From Nothopassalora personata (Eukaryota > Ascomycota > Dothideomycetes > Mycosphaerellales > Mycosphaerellaceae): a DNA stretch of 64,000 nt. The notes below the pieces were generated by a model, which worked only from the letters and a program-made list of their open reading frames with translations, was not told the origin of the DNA and did no database searches. The stretch is from NCBI GenBank assembly GCA_033816765.1, contig CM066298.1, positions 1,798,001 through 1,862,000 on the forward strand, read 5' to 3'. The number at the start of each line of letters is the position of its first letter. The first letter of the stretch is position 1. Both the position numbers and the translations under genes were made by a program. This document shows positions 8,911-18,255 of this stretch, one piece after another.

Positions 8911-11907
8911 ATGGATACTGACGATAACGGTAACATCACAGGACTCGAGGTACCACTGGCACAGCAGTCTGTGACCGGGGACCAGAGTCAGCAACAACAG
9001 CAAGCCGAGTCGGCTGCTGTAACCAAGAAGAAGCTTCCAGCAATAGCGACTACGAGTCGCATCTTCAGCAACATGGTTGGTCGTAGTACCAATAGCACCC
9101 CTGGTGTCAGCAAGCTCCAGGGCAAGGACGACTATCCGAGATGGAGCGACATGCTCGAGTCAGTCCTGCGTGGCGAGCAGCTGTATGGATTTGTCGATTC
9201 AACAGCACTCAAGCCAAGACCTACAATCCGTCCGAGTGAACAGCAATACGAGCTTGACGACCGGATTGAGGCATGGGAGGCGAAGAAGTATCAAGCTCGC
9301 GCCCTCATCATCGCCAACTGCAGTCAGTCTATCGCCGACAACTGCAAAGCCTATCAGGCTCCGGATGGACTATGGGATCATCTCAAATCAACATATGGCC
9401 AGACCGGCAAGTCCGAGGAATACTCGTTGTATCTGGACTTCGAGTCACATGCTTACAGTGGCTCCAACCTTGACAAGTATTGCCAGCAGTATCAGGCAAA
9501 GCTTGCCAATCTCAAGAACACAGAACTGGCCATATCCAAGGCCCAGGCTATGTTCCGCTTCCTGTACCAGATCGCGCCCTACTTCCCAGCATTCGCCTCA
9601 TCAAAGCGCGAACAGCTGAGGCAGATGACTGGCAGGATCGAGGACAGCACCACCATCACACTCGAGAAGGTGATTGGTGATCTGCTTGATGAGGCGGCTG
9701 CTCAGCAGAGCGAGACCGCAAACCTTGCAGCAAAGCAGACTACTCCCACCCCACCCGCCAACCCACAGGGCAATGGCGGCAATGGCAACCGTGGTGGCGG
9801 CGGCAATCCACGTGGAGGCCGAGGTGGTCGTGGCCGTGGCAAAGGAGGCCGCGGTAACGGCAACGGTGGCAACAACCAGCAGCGTCAACAGTATGACCCA
9901 TGCCATGGTTGTGGCAGTACCACTCACCAACCTGTAACTTGCTGGAACCTACATCCGGAACTTGCACCTGCTGGATGGAAACCAAAGAACCCACCACAGC
10001 AGAACGGCAACCAGAATGGCAACCAGCAACAGCGTCAGCAGGTGAACAACACCACTGACCACCCTCAGCAGCAGCGCGCCGGAGAGACCGCTCAATTTGC
10101 GGCTCACGGCATGAACAACCTCGAGGATCTGATGACTCCATACAACGGCAACCACAGCATGTATATGGCTGCCGAGGATGACATTCAAGACACCTCCGCA
10201 CTGCTGGCAGCGAAGAGCCCAACCGACTGGGTTGTGGACTCTGGCTGCACTTCTCATATGACTAACGAGCTGAGCAATATGATGGATTATCGGCCCTGCA
10301 ATGTCCCTATTAGGACAGGCAAGGGCACCATCACTGCGACAGCCTGTGGCATTATCCAATTGGACCTGTATGGATGCGGCATCACCTACTTCTCGCAGGT
10401 GCTGTACGTGCCAGGCCTTGCAGCCAATCTGATCTCGACAGAGGCTCTCCGCCGCAAGGGTGTCTATTATCGTAACGACGACCAGATCCTCTTCACAAAG
10501 GGGAATGGTGCGCGTACGGTGGCACACTGCTACAGTCACAATGGACTGCCATTCCTCAAGCTAAAGCATTCACCGACTGCTTTGGCATCATCTAAGGTTG
10601 AGCCATCTATCGCCGCGACTGGCGACCTGTGGCACAGACGCCTTGGACACATTCACAGCCGCAAGCTAGTGCAGCTTCACAACGATCAGCGCATCATCAT
10701 TGTCGGCAACGGTGACCTCAGCAAGCACCCACGCGAATGCGTACCATGTCGCATGGGACTGGGGCACAAAGTCTATAACCGCATACCTATGGTGCGACCG
10801 TCAACACCATACTACATCATCGCAGCCGATGTAGTGACAGTCCGCAACCTTGGGCTTGGCAAGGAGAGATACTTCACGCTATTCACTTGCCTCGCCAGCC
10901 TGCAGCGAACAGTGTTCTGTTCAGCGCAGAAGAATGGCGCTGCCCAGCATATCCGCACCGTTGTCCGTCATGTGAAGACAGAATACAATGCCAGCATTGT
11001 GATCTTACGCATAGATGGAGGCGGCGAGTATGGAGGCACCGCACTCACCCAGCTCTCACAAGATGAGGGCTTCACACTTCAGATCACAGCACCTCATTCA
11101 TCAGAACAGAATGGCGGTGCGGAGGTCAGCAATCATATCGTGTGCGTCCAGTCACGCAAGCTACTGATTGATGCTGGCCTGCCAGTGGCACTCTGGCCAG
11201 AAGCTGTGCAGGCTTCGGTCTATCTACTCAACCTGACTCCGAGTGCAGCCCTCAAGGGACTGTCACCTCAGGAAGTCATCAACACGTGGCAAGGCAAGGG
11301 CGAAGTGAAGCCCAGCCTGTCACACCTCAAGGCATATGGATGCCGCGCCTTCGTGTACGACCACAGTGTCGGCCGAGGTGAGAAGTTTGACTCCCGCTCA
11401 TTGGAGGGCAAGCTTGTTGGATACGAGAGCCGCACCATCTACCGTGTCTATGTTGCTAAGGCGCATAGAGTGTTCCGTACCAAGGATGTTCAGTTCATTG
11501 AAGGCAAGGAGCCTATCACTGCTTTGGCCGAGGAGCCTGAAGCTGATGATGAATACATCTCTCTGGACGACATCTTCCCTGTAGAGCGCAACCACAAGGC
11601 ATCGACTCAGCCAAAGCGCGCTGGAGCCGAGCGTGGTGTGGCTCCTGGGGGTGGTGATTCTGGGGGTGTAGCTACACCTAAGAACATCACTATTATCAAC
11701 CGCCCTGCTGAGACACCAGTCCAGCAGGTGAATGAGGACTTGGCCCAGGAGGTAGTTGACAGCTATCAAGACACCGCTCCGGACGACTTTCCGGAGGTGC
11801 AGCCAACAACACCTCCCAAGCCATCTGTCGAGGATGATGATGAAGACGACTTTATCACACCTCCTGATAGCACCTGTTTTGCATCTAGAGCCTCGTCATG
11901 GGGGTGA
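8911..11907 (+). CDS. Copia Gag-protease-integrase polyprotein without reverse transcriptase
   Basis: The 998-residue ORF starts at the first ATG after the primer site, and its TGA ends on the first base of the 3' LTR. Residues ~70-290 form a copia-type Gag (UBN2-like). Residues ~260-330 are Gly/Arg/Asn-rich. A perfect CCHC zinc knuckle lies at C331, C334, H339, C344. The aspartic-protease motif DSG is at 443-445. The pre-integrase zinc motif comprises H575/H580 and C610/C613. The integrase core has D640, D702 and E738, with exactly 35 residues between the last two. An acidic, proline-containing tail follows and the protein ends where the reverse transcriptase normally begins. Catalytic residues for processing and integration are all present, so the product could serve its own RNA if reverse transcription is supplied in trans (inference). 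Confidence 0.93.
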   Translation: MDTDDNGNITGLEVPLAQQSVTGDQSQQQQQAESAAVTKKKLPAIATTSRIFSNMVGRSTNSTPGVSKLQGKDDYPRWSDMLESVLRGEQLYGFVDSTALKPRPTIRPSEQQYELDDRIEAWEAKKYQARALIIANCSQSIADNCKAYQAPDGLWDHLKSTYGQTGKSEEYSLYLDFESHAYSGSNLDKYCQQYQAKLANLKNTELAISKAQAMFRFLYQIAPYFPAFASSKREQLRQMTGRIEDSTTITLEKVIGDLLDEAAAQQSETANLAAKQTTPTPPANPQGNGGNGNRGGGGNPRGGRGGRGRGKGGRGNGNGGNNQQRQQYDPCHGCGSTTHQPVTCWNLHPELAPAGWKPKNPPQQNGNQNGNQQQRQQVNNTTDHPQQQRAGETAQFAAHGMNNLEDLMTPYNGNHSMYMAAEDDIQDTSALLAAKSPTDWVVDSGCTSHMTNELSNMMDYRPCNVPIRTGKGTITATACGIIQLDLYGCGITYFSQVLYVPGLAANLISTEALRRKGVYYRNDDQILFTKGNGARTVAHCYSHNGLPFLKLKHSPTALASSKVEPSIAATGDLWHRRLGHIHSRKLVQLHNDQRIIIVGNGDLSKHPRECVPCRMGLGHKVYNRIPMVRPSTPYYIIAADVVTVRNLGLGKERYFTLFTCLASLQRTVFCSAQKNGAAQHIRTVVRHVKTEYNASIVILRIDGGGEYGGTALTQLSQDEGFTLQITAPHSSEQNGGAEVSNHIVCVQSRKLLIDAGLPVALWPEAVQASVYLLNLTPSAALKGLSPQEVINTWQGKGEVKPSLSHLKAYGCRAFVYDHSVGRGEKFDSRSLEGKLVGYESRTIYRVYVAKAHRVFRTKDVQFIEGKEPITALAEEPEADDEYISLDDIFPVERNHKASTQPKRAGAERGVAPGGGDSGGVATPKNITIINRPAETPVQQVNEDLAQEVVDSYQDTAPDDFPEVQPTTPPKPSVEDDDEDDFITPPDSTCFASRASSWG

Positions 11908-12052
11908 CTTGATGCTGGGGCCCATTCACTGGTCCCACCGGTTTTGCCGATGCACTAGTCCGCATTAGGCAGGACCCCTTTTTTTTCGAGCTTATCTCTC
12001 TCTCTCGCTTTCGTAGATCTTCTTCAATAACATCAATCTACTCACATTATCT
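11907..12052 (+). repeat. 3' LTR of young copia element
   Basis: This is the 146-bp copy identical by eye to 8573-8718, including the 8-T and CT-repeat lengths that usually change first. This indicates a very recent insertion. Confidence 0.9.
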
Positions 12053-12082
12053 GCTATAGTAGGAGAAAGGAAAATAGGTCTA

Positions 12083-12431
12083 TGTTAGGAACCGCTGTAC
12101 GTTATCCCAACTGGGCTTGGATCTTTGCAGTGATGTCTCTGACTCGTTGAGAAGGTAGTGGTCCCAAACAGTATATGGTGTATACTTGAAATGAGTTGAG
12201 CACGAGGCTCCTATCTACTTGCAAAAGAGCGTCGTCTATATAGTGCCATGTCTTGGCGACTGGTTGGTCGAGCACGACCTGGTCGGTCGACCAGTCGGTC
12301 GATCCGGGTGAGTCACTGGTCGACCCGAGTAGCTCGATCACGACTGCTCGACTGCTGCCTATCCGACTGCCAGGATACGCTATAGTCCGTCCAGTAAGAC
12401 TCCTCCACGTTGTCTTGTCCGAACCGTAACA
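12083..12431 (-). mobile_element. Solo LTR, chromovirus-like, inserted in the outer copia
   Basis: This 349-bp segment of normal base composition sits in RIP-mutated DNA, is flanked by a GTCTA duplication (12078-12082 and 12432-12436) and has TGTTA...TAACA ends. Read on the minus strand it begins TGTTACGGTTCGGA. That matches the start of the Gypsy LTR at 46931 (TATTACGGTTCGGA, RIP-altered), suggesting a related Gypsy family. It contains two GGTCGACC palindromes at 12285-12292 and 12318-12325. No internal region remains, as expected after LTR-LTR recombination. Confidence 0.8.
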
Positions 12432-12436
12432 GTCTA

Positions 12437-12869
12437 TAAGATAACCTATTCCCCCTATATAACTTTTAATAAAGATTTCTTGTAGAACTCGCAATACCAA
12501 ATCCCTGTAGGCAAGTAGGTCGCTTAGGGGGAGCAGACAGGGCAGACTGTTAAGAGCTCCTAGCTTACTGCTGGTAATAAGTATGCTGTCCTAGATAACG
12601 AGATCACCTTCCTTAGACATCCCTATAATAACCCTAAGGACCCTTACCATAAAGGTATTTACATGCCTTATAAAGGGCTACACGAGCCAGAAGCGAGTTA
12701 CCAACCCTATAAACCTTTAAGGGGAGCTATATAGCTAGAGGGGGAGCTGCTATAGCATAGTAACTAACCTAAAACACAAAGGGCTTCGTAACAAGACTCC
12801 CCTAACTAAGGTTAGTCTTAGGGGGAGTATAGGACAGAAGATTCACGTCTACTATTTAGAGACACATCC
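12437..12869 (+). pseudogene. RIP-mutated region of outer copia between integrase and RT
   Basis: AT-rich sequence with frequent TAG and no coding frame. It belongs to the outer element by position. Confidence 0.6.
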
Positions 12870-13001
12870 CCCAGCTCTAGGAACAGTCTCCTATAGAGCA
12901 TACCTAGCTCTAGGAACAATCTCCTATAGAGTATACCTAGCTCTAGGAACAATCTCCTATAGAGCATACCTAGCTCTAGGAACAATCCCCTATAGAGCAT
13001 A
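12870..13001 (+). repeat. 33-bp tandem repeat, four copies, in outer copia
   Basis: Four near-identical 33-bp units (core CTAGCTCTAGGAACAATC followed by TCCTATAGAGCATAC) differ at a few transition sites. 33 bp is 11 codons, so the ancestral polyprotein probably had an 11-residue repeat in the integrase-RT linker. Confidence 0.85.
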
Positions 13002-13319
13002 AGCCTTAGACTTTATAGTCTAAAGAGCCATACTAAGAAGACACAGCCCTAGCTATGCAAGAAGACCCTAATTAGGCTATAACACTATTCTACCCTACCC
13101 TACACATTAGCAAGAGGAAGAGAGATAGGACTTATAAGCCTATAAAGACTAAACAAGCTAAGGTCTATCCTAAGCTAACTAGGAGAAGTTCAAGACAGAA
13201 CAGATCCTATTATAATTATAGTAAACTTGAGAAAGTATTCGCTACAATAGCTATAGATAATATAAAGAAGGGGAAGCTAGTAGATCCTGCTACCCTAACT
13301 GAAGCATTAAACAGACCTA

Positions 13320-14800
13320 ATAGAGCTAAATGGATTAGGGCAATTAGAAAGGAATTTAACTCCTTAGAAGACATAGAATATATTGTATAGATCCTATTAT
13401 AGAAAGTCCCTAAGGGTAGGAAACTACTTATAGGAAAATAGGTCCTACACTATAAGTATCTTCCTAATGGGTCTATTAAGAAGCGTAGAGCTAGATAGGT
13501 AGCAAAGGGGTTTACTTAAAAGTAAGGGACAGACTATATTAAAACCTTTGCTCTAACCCTAAGGCTACTAACAAGTAGGATTCTCCTAGCCCTATACACA
13601 GTCCTTAACTAGAAGAGGAGATAGATTAATGTTAAAACAGCATTTATAAACCCTAACATTGATAGACCTTTATATATTAAACCACTAGAAGGGGCAGAAC
13701 TTATTAAGAAAGATCTATCTAACAAAGTCCTAGAAATTAAGAAGGGACTATATAGATTAAAACAAGCTACAAACCTCTAGTACTATAATGCTAAGGAAGC
13801 TCTAGAAGAATTAGGCCTAAAGAGACTTAATTCTAATGTATGTCTTTTTTAGGGGGAGAATCTTTTAGTTCTCCTATATATAGATAACTTTTAGATCTTT
13901 AGCGACAGTAATTAGAAGATTAACAAGTTCATTGCTAGACTAAAGAAGAAGTACTCTATTAAAACTATTAACACTAACCTTTTCCTAGGCATATAACTAA
14001 AGAGTGAAAAGAATAGAGATCTCTATGTCTCCTAAAAGCACTATGCTTTAGAGAAACTTTAGAAACATAGCCTAGACTTAGCTAAAAGTGTTAAGTATCC
14101 CCTTAACCGCCTATATAAAGCTTATAAAGAGCAATGCAATATATAGGATTACAATCTGTTTAACATATTAATTAGAGAACTCTAGTACCTAGCTAACTAG
14201 ACTAGGCTAGATATCTCTTATGCAACAAACCACCTAGCTAAATTCTTAGCTAATCCTTTAGCAGAACATATTGCTGCAGTAAAGCATGTTTAGAGATACA
14301 TTGCTAGAACAATTGACAAGTGCCTAATCCTTAGAAAAACACAATCCCTAAAGCTAGAGATCTATACAGACTCTAATTTCTCTAGAGATCTAACAGGCAG
14401 ATTAACCTTAGGACTCCTAGTCAAAATGACTAGAAGTCCTATTATCTAGAAATCTAACCTATAGAAGGAGATAGTGCTGTTAAGTACTAAAGTAGAGTAT
14501 GTGGCCTTAACTAAATGCTATAGGGAAGTAATATAGTTGAGAAATCTACTCTATAAAACCTAGAAAATGACTAACTACAAAGCTTAAGCCTTCAAGATCT
14601 TTGTAGACAACTAGTCTACTATTAAGCTAGTTAGAGATTACACTAACTATAGAAGAACTAAGTATATTAGACTAAGGAACCATTTTTGCAGACATGTTTG
14701 TAAAGAAGACTTAATTGTACTTAAATATATCCCTACTGTACAGCAGCTTGTAGATTGGCTTATAAAGCTAAAGTTACTAAACTACATTCTCTAAGGGAGG
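13320..14800 (+). pseudogene. RIP-destroyed reverse transcriptase and RNase H of outer copia
   Basis: Reading through stop codons, the plus frame shows the start of a copia reverse transcriptase (KWIRAIRKEFNSLE at ~13328), an AKGF block at ~13500 and an RNase H-like end near 14750 (QLVDWLIKLK). Nonsense codons are predominantly TAG/TAA. Confidence 0.75.
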
Positions 14801-16728
14801 CTTCTAGAGACTAACTACACTTTTATTTGTACATAGCAAGACCTTTATTTGTTTATAAGTATTTATAAAGCAATATCTTATTTGTTTAGAGACAGTAGAG
14901 GAAAGTTTTTATTTATTAGCTTTAAGGGCTAGATTCATTTAGGGTATTATATATCTTACTATACTTATACAACTAAACTGTAGAGAGGCCTAGTTTAGAA
15001 CCGCCTTTTAAGGCAAGATCTAGTTTATTATTATAGACTCTAATTTAGGGGAGCTATAGTAACAAAATAAAAGGAAATAGAGAAGCAGACCGCCCTTGCT
15101 TATAACGGCTATTTTATCCTTTAGCCCTAACTAAATCACTAAGACCTAATGCAAGTACACTATCTAGACTACTACTTGCTACCAAAACTACTAGAGCCTC
15201 TAGAACCCCTCTTATAGGAACTCGAGTTTAATATAGCACCCTCCCAAAAGTTATTATTAGTGCCTAAGCGCTATAGGAACTAACGAATTAAGGTGGTGAC
15301 CTTATCCTAAGAGAGGGAGTTAGAGAATAGGAGGCGAAGCTCTAGGAGGACAGTTCTAGAACTATTACTAGGAGCCCTAGGGATGCTTAGGCGCTAATCT
15401 ATATCGCTAGGAATAAGCTAGGTAGGTAGCATCTAAAGACTATATCTAGAGGTACTTATGCTAGGAGAGTATAGAACTAGAGATAGGAAGCCCTTACGTA
15501 GAGGACTGCTGCGCATAATAGGAGGAGATCGACTATACTATATACTACCCTAGAATGTAGCACTAGCGGAGCGAGTATAACCTGTACTAGGCTGCTAGTA
15601 GGTTCTAGATAGACTAGCGGCACTCTGCTATAGGGTCCGTAGAGAAAAGAAGCTACACTTATCGTAATAATTGTTAAGAGCGTAGTTAGTATAGCAGCCC
15701 TTAAACTATCCTAGAATAGTATAGTAGCTAGAAAAGGGAAGGTTAGATCTCTCCTTATAGCGGTTGCAGGCGCTACCGAAGTACTAAATAAGATAGTCTA
15801 TAGCGGAAGCCTACAAGGTAGGAAGGTAGTTCTAACTACTATTAAGGTTTATAGTAATAGTGTTAGAAATACGACCTTAAGGGTTAACTGTTATATAATT
15901 AAAATCCTAGGCAGCCGCGTTAATCTAACCCTAGTTTGGTAGATTAGTAATACTACCCTTAGTAGTTAGAAGCTTCTTCTTATAGAAGGCAACCTTAAGG
16001 GATGCTATAGCAAGCTACAAGGTTATATTCTTCTTAGTAATCTTACGCTTGCTCTCGATAATCTACTTAACTAGTCTAAGTGCCTTAATAAGGGTCTTAC
16101 GCTTAGAGATCCTACTAGATGCAGGCAGACCCTTTCTACTATTACTAGGAGGACGCTTATTAGGATATTAATCGTTACTAGAGCTAGATCTACTACTAAA
16201 GACATTGCTAGTACTACTAAACTGGTTTATAGGAGTCTACTTAACAACATCTGCTATAATGCTACTTATAAGTTAGCAACACCCTTAAAACACTATTATA
16301 TATATAGCATACCTTACTAAAAGCTTCTTAAAAAGCTTTAAGAATGTATATATAGTAGTTGTTAGGGTGTGTAAGTATATAGTAGTCTAAAAAGGTAGGA
16401 AGAGAGGTGTAAAGTAGTATAAAGTAGAGAGAGTTGTTTAGTAAAGAACTAGCTTCTTTTATACGTACCTACGAGGTTTGTGCGTTACTACCTAGCTAGA
16501 CCTTCTTAAGCCGAAAGAACCTTCTATTCACTTCTAAAAGCGGAAAGATAAGGCCTAAGTGTGTCTAAGAGTAGGTCTCTTATATATACAAATCTAACAA
16601 GATCACTGTCCTTAGTATATGCTTGCTTATAGCAGAAACCTAGTATCTAGAACTAGTAAAGGTGTTCGAGACTAATACAGCAACATAGGTGATATTAAGT
16701 TAATTAGACTGTCTTTATAGTAGTTAGT
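14801..16728 (-). other. Extra 1.9-kb 3' region of outer copia with antisense coding-like sequence
   Basis: Copia elements normally reach the 3' LTR soon after RNase H, but here 1.9 kb remains. On the minus strand from about 16400 to 15000, frames with many TAG codons still show coding-like composition: a Ser/Pro-rich part, then a Lys/Arg-rich helical part near 16050-16150. It may be an antisense accessory ORF or a further nested element. I could find no boundaries or domain. Confidence 0.35.
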
Positions 16729-16740
16729 CTAAAGGGGGAG
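16729..16740 (+). promoter_or_regulatory. Polypurine tract of outer copia
   Basis: TCTAAAGGGGGAG immediately precedes the 3' LTR, the usual position of the plus-strand primer. Confidence 0.7.
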
Positions 16741-16916
16741 TGTTGTGAATCAGGTGACCAAGGTCTATGTTAGTTAGGACTTAGCACACACACACTATAT
16801 CACACTGTTTTCTGTAGCTAGATAGTCTCACACCTTGTGGCAATTCATAAGGGTTACTGATCCACCCTATCGTTTCAATCTGGAAGCTTGTACTCGTCAA
16901 ATACCTATTTACAACA
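16741..16916 (+). repeat. 3' LTR of outer copia element
   Basis: This is the 176-bp copy. It is less mutated than the 5' LTR: at most differing sites it keeps C or G where the 5' copy has T or A. Confidence 0.92.
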
Positions 16917-16937
16917 ACCACGCTTAGATGTCCCTTT

Positions 16938-17660
16938 CTATCTCTCCCTCACCATAAACAACTCTCCCTTCCCGCCCTTCAACACCGGCACCATCTCCAT
17001 CCTCCCACCCGTCGGCACCCCCAACGTCCTCACAAACATCGCAACCAAAAACTCCTTACTCCAAACCCACTGCATCTCCTCTACACGCCGCTTCATCATC
17101 ACGGCCACGAGCAGATCTCTAGCCCATCGCTGTAGCTCATCACCTTCCCACTTCACCCCACCGTCCTCACCGGCTCGTCCCTCGCCAGGAGCAAGAGGCA
17201 AAGGCCCCGGTCCAACAACCCCACTAACCTCCAACGCCACATCAGAATCCTCCACAGCAAGCCGCCTCGACTGCTGCCCCATCGCCGAATTCTGCACCGG
17301 CCGCAATCATCTTGCAGAAACCTTCCCCCAGAAGCCAGAACGATACCGATGTCTTGGTCACAACTCCCATCCTCTCCTGGACACTTCCCTTCCCTTCCCT
17401 CTCCTCCCCCCACCATTCGTCATTCCCGCATCGACCAAAGCCCTGGTGATAGGTTTCAATGCCCCAGCCCCCACTATTTACACTCTGCTTACACCATTCG
17501 TCATAGCCCTTGAATAACTCCGCGCGAATCGAAGGAAGCATGATCGGAGCTGTCATCATGCCCGTACCATTTCGCCTGTCGATGATCGGGCGGAAGTATT
17601 GAGACTGTTTGCTGATGAGATCCGCAGAGACGGTGAAGGTCTGATGGACCATGGTCCGGG
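16938..17660 (-). pseudogene. Degraded gene, possibly BTB-like
   Basis: The minus strand from ~17652 reads an FTVSADLISKQSQYFR segment that resembles the start of a BTB fold, followed by a LFKGYDEW helix. Coding-like sequence then changes frame near 17310 and ends at a TAG at 16938-16940, just beyond the outer copia's 3' end. A preceding frame (NNTTIVGTA at ~17680) would fit the first BTB strand but is out of phase. No splice solution joins the pieces. The last ~30 codons are duplicated at 5573-5648. Unknown function; probably a pseudogene. Confidence 0.35.
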
Positions 17661-18255
17661 GCGGTGCCGACGATGGTGGTGTTGTTGCTTGCGGATTTCG
17701 CAGTGCTGGTCAAGTGAGGATGGTGGGGAGGGGGTGGGAGAGGGGGCGATTTCTTGGGTTGGAGTTTGTGCTTTCACGATCGTGGGTTGGGCTCGGTGGT
17801 GCATTTTCGCTTAGTTGGTGGGTTGGGTGTGGTGGTGGTGATGTCGGCCGTGGCTTTTTTTTTGCGCCATCCGAGGGGCGGCATTGTTGCTTTGGGAGGT
17901 GTTGACTGGTTGTGTGGGTTGAGCAGTGGCTTCGTCGTGGGAGAAGCAGATATGGTGTTGTGAGGCAGCAGTATAGATGTGAGAAAGTGAATCCACTAAT
18001 GACAGTATCACATGTCTCCTCACTTATCCGCTCACCATCATGGCACATGCACGCCTTGGGCTTGTTGACAGAACTTGATCATAATTGTTCTACCCTGGCA
18101 CTACGCTAATGCATGACTTTTCTATCTGTTGCATGCCACCACCATCAGCCCTTGGTCCTCCGACTTTACTCCTCATACGCCTTGACTCCTCACACTGGTG
18201 GTTCCACGACATGTGTGATACCATGGCGACTGAAGCTGAACGAGACGTAGCGTTT
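17661..18255. other. Intergenic, no gene seen
   Basis: Short overlapping frames only. It lies downstream of the coatomer gene. Confidence 0.5.

Larger units (their letters stand above)
8573..12052 (+). mobile_element. Young non-autonomous copia element: Gag-PR-IN, no RT/RNase H
   Basis: Two 146-bp LTRs (8573-8718 and 11907-12052) appear identical base for base, and the flanking direct repeat is GCTAT (8568-8572 and 12053-12057; one base of ambiguity allows CTATA). A half-tRNA-iMet primer site follows the 5' LTR, and a short G-rich tract (ATGGGGGTGA) abuts the 3' LTR. One 998-codon ORF fills the interior and ends at the 3' LTR, leaving no room for reverse transcriptase or RNase H. Base composition is that of normal genes, with no sign of RIP, in sharp contrast to the element around it. 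It is nested between the integrase and reverse-transcriptase regions of the outer copia. Confidence 0.93.
5773..16916 (+). mobile_element. Old RIP-mutated Ty1/copia LTR retrotransposon (outer element)
   Basis: The element has 176-bp LTRs at 5773-5948 and 16741-16916, both starting TGTT and ending ACA, and is flanked by the 5-bp target duplication ACCAC (5768-5772 and 16917-16921). A primer-binding site follows the 5' LTR and a GGGGGAG polypurine tract precedes the 3' LTR. The interior is AT-rich and full of TAG/TAA in every frame but keeps copia order: Gag-like at 6.1-7.4 kb, integrase at ~7.56-8.5 kb, reverse transcriptase at ~13.3-14.0 kb and RNase H at ~14.3-14.8 kb. The LTRs differ at about a dozen sites that I read as transitions only, as RIP predicts. 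It is split by a younger copia element and a solo LTR. Confidence 0.92.

Noticed and set aside
9601..10539. Minus-strand frames of 109-196 codons opposite the young copia ORF
   Set aside because: Shadows of the Gly/Asn/Gln-rich Gag coding sequence. No motif.
12818..13000. Minus-strand frame encoding a repeated 11-residue peptide
   Set aside because: It is produced by the 33-bp tandem repeat inside the RIP-mutated copia, whose coding strand is plus.
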